Origin: Leucothrix pacifica
GTDB lineage: Bacteria; Pseudomonadota; Gammaproteobacteria; Thiotrichales; Thiotrichaceae
Direction of reading: 5' to 3'
Length of the DNA stretch: 64,000 nt
Assembly: GCF_003172875.1 (NCBI RefSeq)
Contig: NZ_QGKM01000005.1
Span: 2,720 to 66,719 of the forward strand
Below the pieces are notes generated by a model. The model searched no databases and was not told the origin of the DNA. It saw only the letters and a list, made by a program, of their open reading frames with translations. Made by a program: the position numbers and the translations under genes. Below are positions 9,241 through 19,722 of the stretch, piece after piece; positions within the stretch are counted from its first letter, which is position 1; every line of letters begins with the position of its first letter.

Positions 9241-9861
9241 TTACTTAGAGTAAAGTTCCACGATGAGAGACTCATTGATCTCTGAAGATAACTCGTCGCG
9301 CTCTGGTACAGCTTTGAATGTACCCTCAAGTTTCTTTGCATCAACTTCAACCCAACCGACGAAGCCTAGTTGCTCAGCAACAGACATAGCATCCTGGATG
9401 CGAGTTTGCTTTTTCGCTTTTTCACGAATAGAAACAGTATCACCAGCTTTAACTGAGTATGAAGGGATGTTTACTAAAGAACCATTAACCATTACTGACT
9501 TATGACTTACCATCTGACGAGCTTCAGCTCTGGTAGATGCATAACCCATGCGGTAAACAACGTTATCCAAACGACACTCTAAAAGTTGTAGCAAGTTTTC
9601 ACCTGTAGAACCTTTAAGACGTGAAGCTTTCTTGTAGTAGTTACGGAATTGCTTTTCAAGCACACCGTAAGAACGTTTAACTTTCTGCTTCTCACGAAGC
9701 TGTAGACCGTATTCAGAAAGGCGGGTACGACGCTCAGCGTGTACACCTGGAATTTTATCCAGTTTACATTTACCTTCCAAAGAACGACCACGCCCTTTCA
9801 GGAACAAATCTGTTCCTTCACGACGCATTAATTTACACTTAGCACCAATATATCGGGCCAT
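9241..9861 (-). CDS. rpsD: 30S ribosomal protein S4
   Basis: A 206-residue protein, the E. coli length. The S4 RNA-binding domain is seen at [20 protein letters not shown]-type residues (about 95-120). S4 starts 30S assembly on the 5' domain of 16S rRNA. In E. coli it is also the translational repressor of the alpha operon. The same regulation is possible here, since rpsM-rpsK-rpsD-rpoA-rplQ form the same operon behind their own predicted promoter, but no pseudoknot was traced. Confidence 0.97.
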   Translation of the reverse strand: MARYIGAKCKLMRREGTDLFLKGRGRSLEGKCKLDKIPGVHAERRTRLSEYGLQLREKQKVKRSYGVLEKQFRNYYKKASRLKGSTGENLLQLLECRLDNVVYRMGYASTRAEARQMVSHKSVMVNGSLVNIPSYSVKAGDTVSIREKAKKQTRIQDAMSVAEQLGFVGWVEVDAKKLEGTFKAVPERDELSSEINESLIVELYSK

Positions 9862-9884
9862 AACCTATCTCCTGAATATTGCGA

Positions 9885-10271
9885 CTAAACGCGACGTTTC
9901 TTTGGTGGACGGCAACCGTTATGTGGAATCGGTGTAACATCCATAATCTGTGTGATCTTGTAACCAATGTTGTTCAATGCACGAACAGCAGATTCACGAC
10001 CAGGACCAGGCCCTTTGACCATTACATCCAAGTTCTTTAGACCATATTCTTTCGCAGCTTCACCAGCACGCTCTGCAGCAACCTGCGCAGCGAATGGTGT
10101 ACTCTTGCGGGAACCACGGAATCCAGAACCACCAGCAGTAGCCCAAGAAAGAGCATTACCCTGACGATCAGTGATTGTGATAATTGTGTTATTGAAAGAC
10201 GCATGTACGTGAGCGATACCATCGCTTACGGACTTTTTGACTTTTTTACGCGCTTTTGTGGCTTTAGCCAT
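9885..10271 (-). CDS. rpsK: 30S ribosomal protein S11
   Basis: A 128-residue protein with a basic N-terminus, [16 protein letters not shown], the [17 protein letters not shown] segment, and the C-terminal [18 protein letters not shown]. It sits on the 30S platform near the mRNA exit. In the alpha operon between rpsM and rpsD. Confidence 0.97.
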   Translation of the reverse strand: MAKATKARKKVKKSVSDGIAHVHASFNNTIITITDRQGNALSWATAGGSGFRGSRKSTPFAAQVAAERAGEAAKEYGLKNLDVMVKGPGPGRESAVRALNNIGYKITQIMDVTPIPHNGCRPPKKRRV

Positions 10272-10291
10272 GTTTCAATTCCTATCGTCTG

Positions 10292-10648
10292 TTACTTGCG
10301 AATCGGCTTACGAGGGCCTTTACGCGTGCGAGCATTTGTTTTAGTACGTTGGCCACGTAGTGGAAGACCACGACGGTGACGAATACCACGGTAGCAACCA
10401 AGGTCCATCAGACGCTTGATATTCATTGAAACTTCACGTCTCAAGTCACCTTCTACAGTGAACTTACCAATCTCAGTACGCAGCTTTTCAACTTCGTCCT
10501 CAGTCAGGTCGCGAATTTTCGTAGTTGCTACAACATTTGCAGCATCACAAACTTGTTGTGAACGTGTACGTCCAATACCGTAAATCGCAGTCAAAGCGAT
10601 CACAACATGTTTGTTAACAGGGATATTAATACCCGCTATTCGAGCCAT
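10292..10648 (-). CDS. rpsM: 30S ribosomal protein S13
   Basis: 118 residues from [10 protein letters not shown], exactly the E. coli length. A frame extension to 10696 would overlap the predicted promoter and is rejected. It contains the helix-two-turn-helix region and the C-terminal [15 protein letters not shown] tail that contacts P-site tRNA. It is in the 30S head and makes a bridge to the large subunit. First gene of the alpha cluster, with GGAGATAGGTTA just before the start. Confidence 0.97.
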   Translation of the reverse strand: MARIAGINIPVNKHVVIALTAIYGIGRTRSQQVCDAANVVATTKIRDLTEDEVEKLRTEIGKFTVEGDLRREVSMNIKRLMDLGCYRGIRHRRGLPLRGQRTKTNARTRKGPRKPIRK

Positions 10649-10680
10649 TAACCTATCTCCAGGCAGTCGAGGGACGGGGG

Positions 10681-10709
10681 ACTTTACCCCAATCATCGAC
10701 GTTAATCAA
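10681..10709 (-). promoter_or_regulatory. Predicted alpha operon promoter
   Basis: On the minus strand TTGATT (10704-10709), 17 bases, then TAAAGT (10681-10686), located just after the rpmJ-rpsM terminator and 32 bases before the rpsM start. Both boxes match four of six. Confidence 0.5.
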
Positions 10710-10717
10710 TACAAGCG

Positions 10718-10754
10718 AAAAAAAACTTATAGAGATGCAAATTGCATCTCTATA
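10718..10754 (-). terminator. Strong terminator between rpmJ and rpsM
   Basis: A 13-bp perfect palindrome around one central base (stem TATAGAGATGCAA), followed on the minus strand by AG and eight T. It would end transcripts that come through secY-rpmJ. The stem is AT-rich but long. Confidence 0.82.
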
Positions 10755-10781
10755 GTAGCTTCTTTCCTACCTAGGTTTGTT

Positions 10782-10895
10782 TTAACCTTGACGTTGTTTA
10801 TGTCTTGGGTCAGAACAAATGATTCGTACTACACCTTTGCGTTTTACAACGCGGCAGTTACGACACATCTTTTTTACTGAAGCACGTACCTTCAT
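10782..10895 (-). CDS. rpmJ: 50S ribosomal protein L36
   Basis: A 37-codon gene found by reading the secY-rpsM gap. It starts [11 protein letters not shown] and ends QRQG. C11, C14, C27 and H32 form the zinc ribbon of the C+ type L36. L36 is a small rRNA-binding protein of the large subunit. The position between secY and rpsM is standard, and it closes the spc cluster ahead of a terminator. Confidence 0.96.
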   Translation of the reverse strand: MKVRASVKKMCRNCRVVKRKGVVRIICSDPRHKQRQG

Positions 10896-10919
10896 CTTAA
10901 AATCCTCAACAGAATACTA

Positions 10920-12275
10920 TCAACTGGTACGCGGCTTGTTCTTGCCACCAGCTTTAAAATTCGCTTTCTTCATCAGGCCTTCGTACTGCTGAGACATCAT
11001 ATGCCCCTGAACTTGAGCCAAGAAATCCATTACAACAACCACGATGATTAACAAGGAAGTACCACCGAAGTAGAACGGAACCTTCCAACCATAAATCAAG
11101 AACTCAGGTAACAAACACACTAATGTAATGTAGATAGCACCAACTGCTGTTAAGCGAGTCATTACACCATCGATATACTTAGCTGTTTCACGACCTGGTC
11201 TGATACCCGGAATAAACGCACCCGCTTTCTTTAAGTTATCTGCAGTTTCGCGAGAGTTAAACACTAACGCTGTGTAGAAGAACGTAAAGAATATGATCGC
11301 CAATGCATAAAACAGAATATACAGAGGCTGACCAGGTTGCAGCTTATTCACAATCGCAGCCATCCACTCCATACCTTCTGAACGTGAGAACCACGATCCA
11401 AGGGTTGAAGGGAACAAAATAATACTTGAAGCAAAAATCGGCGGAATAACACCAGCCATATTCAACTTCAGAGGCAAGTGGCTTGACTGCCCCATTGCCA
11501 TTTTTCTGCCTTGCTGACGATTAGCATAGTTAACGGTGATGCGACGTTGAGCACGCTCAACAAACACAACAAACGCAGTAACCAGTACAGCCATCGCCAA
11601 AAGAATAATTACAAACTCAGGACGTAGTTCACCATTTCTAGCTAACTCAAGTGTTCCGCCAATTGCGCTTGGTAAACCAGCAACAATACCCGCGAAGATA
11701 ATCAAAGAAATACCGTTACCGATACCTCTTTCAGTAATCTGCTCTCCCAACCACATCAAGAAAAGAGTGCCTGTTACTAGTGAGATCACCGTAGTGATGA
11801 CAAAGCCAGAACCTGGATTCAATGCGATTGTTTGACCACCACCAAGATCTTGCCCACCTAAAGCAACGGCAATACCGATACTTTGGAACAGCGCAAGACC
11901 AACAGTCCCGTAGCGAGTGTACTGAGTAATCTTTCGCTTACCAGCCTCACCCTCTTTCTTAAGTTGCTCTAGTGACGGTACAACAGTTGTCATCAGCTGC
12001 ACGATGATAGATGCCGAAATGTAGGGCATGATACCAAGTGCAAACAGACTTAATCGCTGTAGTGCTCCACCAGAAAACATATTAAAAACACCGAGAATAG
12101 TTCCGGTGTTTTGATCAAAAAACTGCTGCAATGCGGCCGGGTTAACACCCGGAATCGGTATAAAAGTACCAATTCTATAAACAATCAGAGCGAAAAAAAC
12201 AAAGAGTAATCTTTGTTTTATTTCAGCTGACTTGCTCAAACCACCGAGCATACTTGTAGGATTCTGACGTGCCAC
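10920..12275 (-). CDS. secY: Preprotein translocase subunit SecY
   Basis: A 451-residue inner-membrane protein (E. coli 443) with about ten membrane segments, the plug-region [19 protein letters not shown], the [19 protein letters not shown]-type segment and the cytoplasmic loop [13 protein letters not shown]. It is the channel of the Sec translocon, where SecE (also in this window) and SecG join and SecA or ribosomes dock. Located between rplO and rpmJ, as in the usual spc operon. Confidence 0.97.
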   Translation of the reverse strand: MARQNPTSMLGGLSKSAEIKQRLLFVFFALIVYRIGTFIPIPGVNPAALQQFFDQNTGTILGVFNMFSGGALQRLSLFALGIMPYISASIIVQLMTTVVPSLEQLKKEGEAGKRKITQYTRYGTVGLALFQSIGIAVALGGQDLGGGQTIALNPGSGFVITTVISLVTGTLFLMWLGEQITERGIGNGISLIIFAGIVAGLPSAIGGTLELARNGELRPEFVIILLAMAVLVTAFVVFVERAQRRITVNYANRQQGRKMAMGQSSHLPLKLNMAGVIPPIFASSIILFPSTLGSWFSRSEGMEWMAAIVNKLQPGQPLYILFYALAIIFFTFFYTALVFNSRETADNLKKAGAFIPGIRPGRETAKYIDGVMTRLTAVGAIYITLVCLLPEFLIYGWKVPFYFGGTSLLIIVVVVMDFLAQVQGHMMSQQYEGLMKKANFKAGGKNKPRTS

Positions 12276-12292
12276 AGAGTAATCTCCGGTTG

Positions 12293-12727
12293 TTATTCTT
12301 CGACTTTGCCCCCGGCAGCTTCAATGGCAGACTGTGCGCCCTTGGTAGCACCGATACCTTTAAGTGTCACAGCTTTATTGATCTCGCCAGACAAAATAAC
12401 TTTAGCAAACCGAATGTTTTTACTAACAATATTTGCAGCTTTCAGAGCTTCAAGATCAACGATCTCAGCTTCAAGAGATGCAATCTCGTTTAAACGGACT
12501 TCAGTGGTAACACGTGACTTACGCGACGTAAAACCAACTTTTGGCAGACGACGCTGTAAAGGCATCTGACCACCTTCAAATCCTGACTTGTGGAAACCAC
12601 CAGAGCGAGATTTTTGTCCTTTATGACCACGACCGGCAGTCTTACCAAGACCAGAACCAATTCCGCGACCAACGCGCTTACGGTCTTTAGTACTACCGTC
12701 AGCAGGCTTTAGAGTATTAAGTCTCAT
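12293..12727 (-). CDS. rplO: 50S ribosomal protein L15
   Basis: 144 residues, the E. coli length. The N-terminus is [21 protein letters not shown]-like, glycine- and arginine-rich ([15 protein letters not shown]), and threads into 23S rRNA. The globular C-terminus follows. It is a late-assembly protein of the large subunit. Between rpmD (2-base gap) and secY. Confidence 0.97.
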   Translation of the reverse strand: MRLNTLKPADGSTKDRKRVGRGIGSGLGKTAGRGHKGQKSRSGGFHKSGFEGGQMPLQRRLPKVGFTSRKSRVTTEVRLNEIASLEAEIVDLEALKAANIVSKNIRFAKVILSGEINKAVTLKGIGATKGAQSAIEAAGGKVEE

Positions 12728-12729
12728 GA

Positions 12730-12918
12730 TTAAACTTCCTCGACTTTAACCATGTACGAGATCTTATTGATCATGCCACGGTTCTCTGGAGTATCAATTA
12801 CAACAACTGGGTTATGCATCTTACGAATACCTAAACCATGTGCGCAATCCTGGTGTGACTTAAGACGTCCGTTAAGACTCTTATACAAGGTCACCTTTAA
12901 AGATTTTTCAGCAGCCAT
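12730..12918 (-). CDS. rpmD: 50S ribosomal protein L30
   Basis: A 62-residue protein (E. coli 59) with [36 protein letters not shown]-type segments typical of bacterial L30. Starts one base after the rpsE stop and is followed by rplO, so it is translationally coupled. Large-subunit structural protein. Confidence 0.96.
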   Translation of the reverse strand: MAAEKSLKVTLYKSLNGRLKSHQDCAHGLGIRKMHNPVVVIDTPENRGMINKISYMVKVEEV

Positions 12919-12919
12919 C

Positions 12920-13429
12920 TCAGCTCTTCACCTCTTCAACGGTTTTTCCACGCTTAGCAGCAATCATCTCAGGAGAGTTCATGTCGCCTAAACCTTTGAT
13001 CGTTGCACGAACAACATTGATCGGGTTACGTGAACCAACACACTTAGCAAGTACGTTTTTAACACCAACCACTTCAAATACTGCGCGCATCGCACCACCG
13101 GCAATGATACCTGTACCTTCAGATGCTGGCTTCATGAATACATGAGCAGCACCGTGACGTGCATCAATTGGGTACTGAAGTGTGCCGTCTACTAATGGTA
13201 CGGTTACCATGCTCTTACGTGCTTTTTCCATTGCTTTTTGAATCGCAACAGGTACTTCACGAGCTTTACCGTAACCAAAACCGATTCGTCCGTTACCATC
13301 ACCAACTACTGTTAGTGCTGTAAAACCAAATACACGTCCACCTTTTACTACTTTTGCAACGCGGTTTACGTGAACCAGTTTCTCCTGCAGGCCATCTGCA
13401 GCTACATCTGTATTATCTTGCTTCGCCAT
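12920..13429 (-). CDS. rpsE: 30S ribosomal protein S5
   Basis: 169 residues (E. coli 167). The double-stranded RNA-binding domain holds [22 protein letters not shown], including the loop where spectinomycin-resistance changes map in E. coli; the residues appear wild type. The C-terminal domain has [23 protein letters not shown]. It affects fidelity and mRNA unwinding at the 30S entry site. Between rplR and rpmD. Confidence 0.97.
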   Translation of the reverse strand: MAKQDNTDVAADGLQEKLVHVNRVAKVVKGGRVFGFTALTVVGDGNGRIGFGYGKAREVPVAIQKAMEKARKSMVTVPLVDGTLQYPIDARHGAAHVFMKPASEGTGIIAGGAMRAVFEVVGVKNVLAKCVGSRNPINVVRATIKGLGDMNSPEMIAAKRGKTVEEVKS

Positions 13430-13440
13430 TCAGGGTCACC

Positions 13441-13794
13441 TTAGAACTGTAGTCCCGCTTCACGCGCTGCATCTGCAAGCGCCTTAATACGGCCATGATA
13501 TTTAAAACCTGAGCGATCGAATGCAACTGATTCAACGCCTTTCTCTTTTGCACGCTCTGCAACTAGTTTACCAACTGCAGTCGCTGCATCAGTGTTACCA
13601 GTGAACGCCAAATCTGTACGCAGACCACTTTCTACAGTTGAAGCACTAGCGAGCACTTCATTTGTTTCTGCAGAAATAACCTGAGCATAGATGTGGCGAG
13701 AAGAACGATGTACTGACAATCGATCTACGCGTAATTCACGCATCTTGGAACGACTGCGCTTACCACGACGAATACGAGCATCTTTCTTGTTCAT
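13441..13794 (-). CDS. rplR: 50S ribosomal protein L18
   Basis: 117 residues from the second of two adjacent ATGs, the E. coli length; GAGG is six bases upstream of this ATG and only three from the first (13797). Segments seen: [29 protein letters not shown], and the C-terminal [24 protein letters not shown]18 binds 5S rRNA with L5 and anchors it to the large subunit. Confidence 0.96.
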   Translation of the reverse strand: MNKKDARIRRGKRSRSKMRELRVDRLSVHRSSRHIYAQVISAETNEVLASASTVESGLRTDLAFTGNTDAATAVGKLVAERAKEKGVESVAFDRSGFKYHGRIKALADAAREAGLQF

Positions 13795-13813
13795 CATAAA
13801 CCTCTACTAAATC

Positions 13814-14350
13814 TTACTTCTTCTTCGCTTCTTTGCGAACAATATGTTCACCAGCGTACTTAACACCCTTACCTTTGTAAGGCTCTGGTGGGCGATAAGC
13901 GCGGATGTTCGCCGCAGCCTGACCTAACACCTGCTTGTCCGGACCACGCAGAATAATTTCTGTCTGGCTAGGAAGTTCAGCAGATACACCTTCAGGTAGT
14001 TCAAATAGAACCGGGTGCGAGAAACCTAGTGATAGGTTGATTGCCTTGCCACTCATCTGTGCACGATAACCAACACCAACCAGCTCAAGCTTGCGCTCGA
14101 AACCTTCACTAACGCCCTGAACCATATTGCTCACTAGTGAGCGCATAGTTCCCGCCATTGCCCAAGCTGAGTCATTACAGCCTTCGGCAGGTGCGAAGTT
14201 TAGTTTTCCATCGTCTTCAGAAACCTGAACAGTTTTGTGAACAGTGTAATCAAAAGCACCTTTAGCACCTTTGATTTCCAGGTTCTGACCATCAATTTTC
14301 AGTTGTACGCCCGAAGGTACGACAACAGGATTTTTTGCAATTCTTGACAT
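13814..14350 (-). CDS. rplF: 50S ribosomal protein L6
   Basis: 178 residues (E. coli 177). Two L6 repeats; the C-terminal signature [14 protein letters not shown] is present, with a Lys-rich end. It lies near the factor-binding site and sarcin-ricin loop of 23S rRNA. Between rpsH and rplR in the spc cluster. Confidence 0.97.
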   Translation of the reverse strand: MSRIAKNPVVVPSGVQLKIDGQNLEIKGAKGAFDYTVHKTVQVSEDDGKLNFAPAEGCNDSAWAMAGTMRSLVSNMVQGVSEGFERKLELVGVGYRAQMSGKAINLSLGFSHPVLFELPEGVSAELPSQTEIILRGPDKQVLGQAAANIRAYRPPEPYKGKGVKYAGEHIVRKEAKKK

Positions 14351-14363
14351 GATTCAGACCTTC

Positions 14364-14759
14364 TTATTCAACTGAGCAGATTACTTCGCCGCCAAAGCCT
14401 GCTGCTTTAGCTGCTTTTCCACTCATCACACCTTTTGAGGTTGAAACAATTGCTACACCAAGACCACCAAGGATCTCAGGTAAATCGTCCTTACCTCTAA
14501 AAATGCGCAAGCCAGGACGACTGACACGTTGGATCTTACTGATAACAGGCTTACCCTGATAGTACTTAAGATCAACAGTAATAGTCGGCTTACCATCTGA
14601 TTCGCCAGAAGCGTAACCAGAAATATAACCTTCTGATACCAAGACTTCTAATACAGACTTTTTCAACTTTGACGCCGGGAAAGAAACACTGCTCTTACTG
14701 GCTCGTTGACCGTTACGGATACGCGTTAGCATATCTGCAATAGGATCGCTCATACTCAT
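14364..14759 (-). CDS. rpsH: 30S ribosomal protein S8
   Basis: 131 residues (E. coli 130), with [16 protein letters not shown] at the N-terminus and the C-terminal [21 protein letters not shown]-type signature. S8 binds the central domain of 16S rRNA early in assembly. In E. coli it also represses the spc operon at rplE. That feedback has not been traced in this sequence. Confidence 0.97.
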   Translation of the reverse strand: MSMSDPIADMLTRIRNGQRASKSSVSFPASKLKKSVLEVLVSEGYISGYASGESDGKPTITVDLKYYQGKPVISKIQRVSRPGLRIFRGKDDLPEILGGLGVAIVSTSKGVMSGKAAKAAGFGGEVICSVE

Positions 14760-14771
14760 AATACGTATTCC

Positions 14772-15077
14772 TTACCAGCTAGCTTTTGATAAGCCTGGAA
14801 CATCACCGCGCATCATAGCTTCTCTTAGCTGAATACGTGATAGACCAAACTTACGATAAACACCATGAGGGCGACCAGTCAGAGCACAACGACGACGTTG
14901 ACGTGCTGCACTGCTGTTTCTTGGTAACTTCTGTAGACTATCCACAGCTGCCATCACTTCTTCAAAGCTACTTGTTGGTTTATTGATAATCGCTTTAAGC
15001 TCAGCACGTTTAGTAGCATATTTCTCTACTAACTTAGTACGCTTTGCTTCGCGTGCAATCATTGATTTCTTAGCCAT
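14772..15077 (-). CDS. rpsN: 30S ribosomal protein S14
   Basis: 101 residues, the long zinc-free form (no CxxC pairs). The signature [20 protein letters not shown] and the C-terminal GLSKASW are seen. It is in the 30S head. Between rplE and rpsH. Confidence 0.97.
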   Translation of the reverse strand: MAKKSMIAREAKRTKLVEKYATKRAELKAIINKPTSSFEEVMAAVDSLQKLPRNSSAARQRRRCALTGRPHGVYRKFGLSRIQLREAMMRGDVPGLSKASW

Positions 15078-15089
15078 TGCTTAAAACCT

Positions 15090-15629
15090 CTATTTCTTGA
15101 AGGGGAACTTGAAAGCATCTAACAATGCTTTACCTTCTTCATTTGTCTTAGCTGTTGTTGCAATAGCAATATCCAGCCCGCGAATAGCATCGATCTTGTC
15201 GTAATCAATCTCAGGGAAAATGATTTGCTCATTGAAACCAAGATTGTAGTTACCACGACCATCAAATGAGCGAGGATTCAAACCACGGAAATCACGTACA
15301 CGAGGAATCGAAACAGTGATCAAACGATCAAGGAATTCGTACATTTTTTCGCGACGTAAGGTTACCTTGCAACCAATAGGCCAGTTATCACGGATTTTAA
15401 AACCTGCGATAGACTTGCGAGACATTGTTACAACAGGCTTCTGACCTGAGATCAATGCCATATCTTCAACAGCTTTTTCGATAATCTTCTTATCGCCAAC
15501 TGCTTCGCCAAGACCCATATTTAATGTAATGTGCGTAATTTTAGGCACTTCCATTACGTTACTACAACCTAGAGATTCTTGTAATTCCTTCACAAGCTTC
15601 TCTCTGTAAAGCTCTTCTAATCTAGCCAT
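15090..15629 (-). CDS. rplE: 50S ribosomal protein L5
   Basis: 179 residues, the E. coli length. Segments [19 protein letters not shown], [25 protein letters not shown] (here [19 protein letters not shown]) and the [20 protein letters not shown] loop are present. L5 binds 5S rRNA and contacts P-site tRNA and the 30S head through bridge B1b. Between rplX and rpsN. Confidence 0.97.
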   Translation of the reverse strand: MARLEELYREKLVKELQESLGCSNVMEVPKITHITLNMGLGEAVGDKKIIEKAVEDMALISGQKPVVTMSRKSIAGFKIRDNWPIGCKVTLRREKMYEFLDRLITVSIPRVRDFRGLNPRSFDGRGNYNLGFNEQIIFPEIDYDKIDAIRGLDIAIATTAKTNEEGKALLDAFKFPFKK

Positions 15630-15639
15630 CGTAATAACC

Positions 15640-15954
15640 TCAAGCCCCTACTATTTCGCCGTTGGACTTGAAAAAGCGAACCTTTTTCCCGTCTTCCAGA
15701 ACCTTAATACCAACACGATCACCCTTGCCGGTGGCTGGGTTAACCAACATCACGTTAGAAATATCAATTGGCAAATCTTTATCGATAATGCCACCAGTAA
15801 CACCTGCATTAGGATTACCTTTTTGATGTTTCTTAGCAGTGTTCACGCCTTGAACTAAAACCTTACCATCAAGGATCTTTGTAATTGTGCTGCGACGACC
15901 TTTGTCCTTACCGCTAATTACAACGACCTCATCACCTTTATTTAACTTATTCAT
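15640..15954 (-). CDS. rplX: 50S ribosomal protein L24
   Basis: 104 residues, as in E. coli, with a KOW motif ([18 protein letters not shown]) at the N-terminus. It starts 50S assembly at the 5' end of 23S rRNA and sits near the exit tunnel. Between rplN and rplE. Confidence 0.97.
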   Translation of the reverse strand: MNKLNKGDEVVVISGKDKGRRSTITKILDGKVLVQGVNTAKKHQKGNPNAGVTGGIIDKDLPIDISNVMLVNPATGKGDRVGIKVLEDGKKVRFFKSNGEIVGA

Positions 15955-15969
15955 CAGTAATACCTAGCC

Positions 15970-16338
15970 TTAAAGCACTTCTGGAGCAAGAGAAATAATT
16001 TTCATGAAGTTTTTAGCTCTCAACTCACGTGTTACAGGACCAAAGATACGAGTACCCATTGGCTCATTTTTAGAGTTAAGTAAAACTGCAGAGTTACCAT
16101 CGAAACGAATTAGAGATCCGTCTCTGCGTCTAACACCTGTTGCTGTACGAACAACAACTGCATTGTAAACGTCGCCTTTCTTAACTTTGCCACGTGGAAT
16201 TGCTTCCTGAATACTTACTTTGATGATATCTCCAATCGCCGCATAGCGACGATGCGATCCACCAAGTACTTTTATGCACTTGACTCTGCGAGCACCACTA
16301 TTATCTGCTACTTGTAGAACAGTTTGCATCTGAATCAT
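15970..16338 (-). CDS. rplN: 50S ribosomal protein L14
   Basis: 122 residues (E. coli 123). Begins [18 protein letters not shown] and carries [21 protein letters not shown] and [11 protein letters not shown]. It lies on the interface side, contacts 16S rRNA and is the docking site of the RsfS silencing factor. First spc gene; the 43-base gap to rpsQ is where E. coli has its spc promoter, but no clear boxes are seen here. Confidence 0.97.
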   Translation of the reverse strand: MIQMQTVLQVADNSGARRVKCIKVLGGSHRRYAAIGDIIKVSIQEAIPRGKVKKGDVYNAVVVRTATGVRRRDGSLIRFDGNSAVLLNSKNEPMGTRIFGPVTRELRAKNFMKIISLAPEVL

Positions 16339-16381
16339 GATTTATATTCCGACTTCAGCGTTAAATACGTTGAAGGTGCAA

Positions 16382-16657
16382 TTAAGCGCCTTCAACAACT
16401 TTTTTGATCAATGACCAAGATTTTGTTTTAGAAAGTGGACGGCACTCGTGAAAAATCACTGTGTCGCCTACTTTACAAACATTCTCTTCATCATGAACAT
16501 GATATTTTGTTGAACGACGGATGTACTTACCATAGATAGGATGACGAACTTTACGCTCAGTCATGACAGTAATCGTCTTATCCATCTTGTCGCCAACCAC
16601 GACGCCTTGCATCGTGTGTTTTACTTCTGTGCTTGAAACTTGTGCTTCTTCACTCAT
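16382..16657 (-). CDS. rpsQ: 30S ribosomal protein S17
   Basis: 91 residues (E. coli 84); the extra length is a short acidic/Ser-rich N-terminus before the conserved [37 protein letters not shown] and [11 protein letters not shown] are present. It binds 16S rRNA helix 11. Last gene of the S10 cluster, two bases after rpmC. Confidence 0.96.
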   Translation of the reverse strand: MSEEAQVSSTEVKHTMQGVVVGDKMDKTITVMTERKVRHPIYGKYIRRSTKYHVHDEENVCKVGDTVIFHECRPLSKTKSWSLIKKVVEGA

Positions 16658-16659
16658 GA

Positions 16660-16854
16660 TTACTTACCTGCCTGCATTTCGTTTAAGATTGTTTTGATTC
16701 TAGCAATCTTACGTCTTGCCAACTTCATATCAGAAGGACGAGAAAGCTGACCAGTTGCTTGCTGCATGCGAAGAGCAAACTGCTCTTTCAACGTGCTTAA
16801 CAACTCTTCATTCAGCTCTTCAGCACTTTTACTACGTAATTCACTCGCTTTCAT
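16660..16854 (-). CDS. rpmC: 50S ribosomal protein L29
   Basis: A 64-residue helical-hairpin protein (E. coli 63) with [17 protein letters not shown] and [16 protein letters not shown]. It is at the exit tunnel with L23, near SRP and trigger factor docking. The start overlaps the rplP stop by one base (TAATG), so translation is coupled. Confidence 0.96.
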   Translation of the reverse strand: MKASELRSKSAEELNEELLSTLKEQFALRMQQATGQLSRPSDMKLARRKIARIKTILNEMQAGK

Positions 16855-17267
16855 TACATTACCTCACGAGTAACAAACACTGTCTTCATTGGAAGTTTTG
16901 CTGCAGCAAGTGCGAAAGCTTCACGAGCTAACTCTTCTGAAACACCTTCCATTTCATATAACATCCGGCCTGGCTGAATTTGGCAAACCCAATACTCAAC
17001 GTTACCCTTACCTTTACCCATACGTACTTCTAATGGCTTGCTGGTAATTGGCTTATCAGGAAAAACACGGATCCAAATTTTACCACCACGTTTGATATGA
17101 CGAGTCATAGCACGACGTGCTGATTCGATTTGACGAGCTGTTAGTCTTCCACGCTCTGTAGCTTTCAGACCAAACTCACCAAAACTTACTTTACTACCGG
17201 TAACAGCAAGACCACGGTTGCGACCTTTAAACTGCTTGCGGAATTTAGTTCTTTTAGGCTGTAACAT
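16854..17267 (-). CDS. rplP: 50S ribosomal protein L16
   Basis: 137 residues (E. coli 136). Begins [19 protein letters not shown] and has [28 protein letters not shown]-type segments and [23 protein letters not shown]16 organises the A-site region of 23S rRNA. The conserved Arg of the GNVEYW region, hydroxylated in E. coli, lies nearby. Between rpsC and rpmC. Confidence 0.97.
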   Translation of the reverse strand: MLQPKRTKFRKQFKGRNRGLAVTGSKVSFGEFGLKATERGRLTARQIESARRAMTRHIKRGGKIWIRVFPDKPITSKPLEVRMGKGKGNVEYWVCQIQPGRMLYEMEGVSEELAREAFALAAAKLPMKTVFVTREVM

Positions 17268-17281
17268 CTCGAACCTCTAAA

Positions 17282-17968
17282 TTACTTCTTCTTGCCGTTC
17301 TTTTGACTAGAACTAGCTTGCTTCTGTTCGAGATCAAAAACCTCGCCCTTATAGATCCAGACCTTCACACCAATTACACCGTAAGTTGTGTTACCTCTGG
17401 AAGTCGCATAGTCGATATCTGCACGAAGTGTGTGCAATGGCACACGACCTTCACGATACCACTCAGTACGAGCAATCTCAGCACCGTTCAAGCGACCCGA
17501 AACACTGACCTTGATACCTAAAGCACCAAGACGCATAGCATTACTAACGGCACGCTTCATAGCACGGCGGAACATAATACGACGTTCCAGCTGATTTGCA
17601 ATACTTTCTGCAACTAATTTTGCATCCAGTTCAGGCTTGCGAATCTCTTCGATATTCAGCTTAACGTTGTTTGGATGAATATCCATCAGCTTTGCAGTTT
17701 CCTGACGTAGCTTCTCGATATCTGCACCTTTCTGACCAATTACAACACCAGGTCGAGCAGTGTGAATTGTGATGAATGCAGATTTCGCCGGACGCTCAAT
17801 CTGAATTCGACTTACTGAAGCACTTGCGAGCTTCTTTTCCAAGAAACTACGTACTTCCAAGTCCTTGTGAAGGAAAGTTGAATATTCTTTACCTTCTGCA
17901 TACCACTTAGAACGCCAGTCAGTTGCGATACCAAGACGAATGCCAGTTGGATTTACTTTTTGACCCAT
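17282..17968 (-). CDS. rpsC: 30S ribosomal protein S3
   Basis: 228 residues (E. coli 233). The KH domain is seen at [17 protein letters not shown] (about 75-92). The C-terminal domain has [15 protein letters not shown], followed by a Gln/Ser/Lys-rich tail that is shorter than in E. coli. S3 lies at the mRNA entry channel and has helicase activity with S4 and S5. Between rplV and rplP. Confidence 0.97.
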   Translation of the reverse strand: MGQKVNPTGIRLGIATDWRSKWYAEGKEYSTFLHKDLEVRSFLEKKLASASVSRIQIERPAKSAFITIHTARPGVVIGQKGADIEKLRQETAKLMDIHPNNVKLNIEEIRKPELDAKLVAESIANQLERRIMFRRAMKRAVSNAMRLGALGIKVSVSGRLNGAEIARTEWYREGRVPLHTLRADIDYATSRGNTTYGVIGVKVWIYKGEVFDLEQKQASSSQKNGKKK

Positions 17969-17971
17969 GAC

Positions 17972-18310
17972 TTAAACCTCTTTATCGCCAACAACTAGCG
18001 TAATATGACTTGTACGCTTAAGAATTCTATCTGCGCGACCTTTTGCACGAGGCATAATACGCTTCATTGTCGGACCTTGATCAACATAGATCTTTGTTAC
18101 AGACAACTCATCGATATCAGCACCTTCGTTATGCTCAGCATTAGCAATTGCTGAGTTCAGTACTTTCTTAATGATCGCAGCGCCTTTCTTAGGGCTAAAC
18201 GCTAATAACTCTAGCGCTTGCTCAACAGGCATTCCACGAACTTGATCGGCCACCAAGCGACATTTTTGAGGTGAGATTCGTGCGAATCTTAAATTTGCTG
18301 AAACTTCCAT
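17972..18310 (-). CDS. rplV: 50S ribosomal protein L22
   Basis: 112 residues from the third of three consecutive ATGs, chosen because [16 protein letters not shown] aligns with the family start; the other two (18313, 18316) are possible. The beta-hairpin loop that lines the exit tunnel is seen near [20 protein letters not shown], wild-type length (no macrolide-resistance-type deletion). It follows the rpsS stop directly. Confidence 0.95.
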   Translation of the reverse strand: MEVSANLRFARISPQKCRLVADQVRGMPVEQALELLAFSPKKGAAIIKKVLNSAIANAEHNEGADIDELSVTKIYVDQGPTMKRIMPRAKGRADRILKRTSHITLVVGDKEV

Positions 18311-18316
18311 CATCAT

Positions 18317-18589
18317 TTACCTAGCTTTTTTATCCGCAACATGACCACGGAACAAGCGAGTTGGTGAAAACTCACCTAACTTGTGTCCAACCATATTTTC
18401 GTTAATCAAAACTGGGACATGTTGACGACCATTATGTACCGCGATAGTTAGACCAACCATCTCAGGAAGAATCATTGAACGACGAGACCATGTCTTAACT
18501 GGCTTACGATCATTATTCTTTACAGCTGTAAGTACTTTGTTCATCAAGTGATGATCAACGAAAGGACCTTTCTTTAGGGAACGTGGCAC
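18317..18589 (-). CDS. rpsS: 30S ribosomal protein S19
   Basis: 90 residues (E. coli 92). [38 protein letters not shown] and [17 protein letters not shown] are hallmark segments. In the 30S head, paired with S13. Starts five bases after the rplB stop and ends directly before rplV. Confidence 0.97.
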   Translation of the reverse strand: MPRSLKKGPFVDHHLMNKVLTAVKNNDRKPVKTWSRRSMILPEMVGLTIAVHNGRQHVPVLINENMVGHKLGEFSPTRLFRGHVADKKAR

Positions 18590-18594
18590 GTCAA

Positions 18595-19422
18595 TTACCT
18601 CTTATTTCTGCGACGTACGATCAACTTATCCGTACTTTTATTCTTGCGAGTCTTGAAGCCCTTAGTAGGAGTACCCCAAGGCGATACAGGATGACGACCA
18701 CCTGATGTTTTACCTTCACCACCACCATGTGGGTGGTCGATAGGATTCATTGCAACACCACGTACTGTCGGGCGTATACCCATATGACGTGTCGCGCCAG
18801 CCTTACCAAGCTTACGAAGACCGTGCTCCTGATTACCTACTTCACCGATTGTTGCGCGACAAGCAGACAATACTTTACGCATTTCGCCAGAGCGAAGACG
18901 TAATGTTGAGTAGCGACCTTCCCGAGCAATCAACTGAACAGAAGTACCAGCACTACGTGCTATTTGAGCACCCTTTCCAGGTTTCATCTCAACACAGTGA
19001 ATAACGGTACCAACAGGAATATTTTTAATCTGCATAGCGTTACCAGCAGAAATAACTGCTGAATCACCAGAGATAATAGAAGCACCTGCAGAAACACCCT
19101 TTGGCGCAATGATGTAGCGACGCTCACCATCTGCATACTTCAACAAAGCGATGTTAGCTGTACGATTTGGATCGTACTCCAAACGCTCAACCGTCGCAGG
19201 TACACCATCTTTATTGCGCTTAAAGTCAATAAGACGATAGTGCTGCTTATGCCCACCACCAACGTGGCGAGTAGTGATACGACCGTTATTATTACGACCA
19301 CCACACTTACTTTGACTCTCTAGCAAAGCCTTGTGCGGCTTACCAGTGTGTAATTCTTTGTTGACAACTTTAACCTGATGGCGACGACCAGGAGAAGTTG
19401 GCTTCATCTTAACTAATGCCAT
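18595..19422 (-). CDS. rplB: 50S ribosomal protein L2
   Basis: 275 residues (E. coli 273). Seen: [33 protein letters not shown], and the C-terminal [13 protein letters not shown] with the conserved His needed for peptidyl transferase centre assembly. It binds 23S rRNA domain IV and forms bridge B7b. Between rplW and rpsS. Confidence 0.98.
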   Translation of the reverse strand: MALVKMKPTSPGRRHQVKVVNKELHTGKPHKALLESQSKCGGRNNNGRITTRHVGGGHKQHYRLIDFKRNKDGVPATVERLEYDPNRTANIALLKYADGERRYIIAPKGVSAGASIISGDSAVISAGNAMQIKNIPVGTVIHCVEMKPGKGAQIARSAGTSVQLIAREGRYSTLRLRSGEMRKVLSACRATIGEVGNQEHGLRKLGKAGATRHMGIRPTVRGVAMNPIDHPHGGGEGKTSGGRHPVSPWGTPTKGFKTRKNKSTDKLIVRRRNKR

Positions 19423-19425
19423 GAT

Positions 19426-19722
19426 TTATCCCTCAGCTCCAAGATCGATAGCCTGACCATCAGCAAGTTTAACGTAAGCCTTCTTCCAATCTTTGCGCTT
19501 TCCAGCACGACGACCGAAGTTTTTCTGCTTACCTTTAACTTTAACGGTACGAACAGTATCAACTTTAACTTCAAAAAGTTGCTCAATTGCTTTTTTGATT
19601 TCAAGTTTAGTTGCATCTACAGAAACTTTAAAAGCCTGCATGTTTGCAATTTCAGAGATATTTACTGTCTTTTCAGTTACGTGTGGACCGAAGACAACTT
19701 GATAGATACGTTCCTGGTTCAT
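19426..19722 (-). CDS. rplW: 50S ribosomal protein L23
   Basis: 98 residues from the ATG at 19722 (E. coli 100), which overlaps the rplD stop (ATGA) and has GGAG eight bases before it. A GTG three codons earlier is less likely. Seen: [37 protein letters not shown]. It is the exit-tunnel docking platform for trigger factor and SRP. Confidence 0.95.
   Translation of the reverse strand: MNQERIYQVVFGPHVTEKTVNISEIANMQAFKVSVDATKLEIKKAIEQLFEVKVDTVRTVKVKGKQKNFGRRAGKRKDWKKAYVKLADGQAIDLGAEG

Noticed and set aside
10649-10696. A 16-codon N-terminal extension of S13
   Set aside because: It covers the predicted promoter and ribosome binding site, and S13 begins [10 protein letters not shown] in the family.
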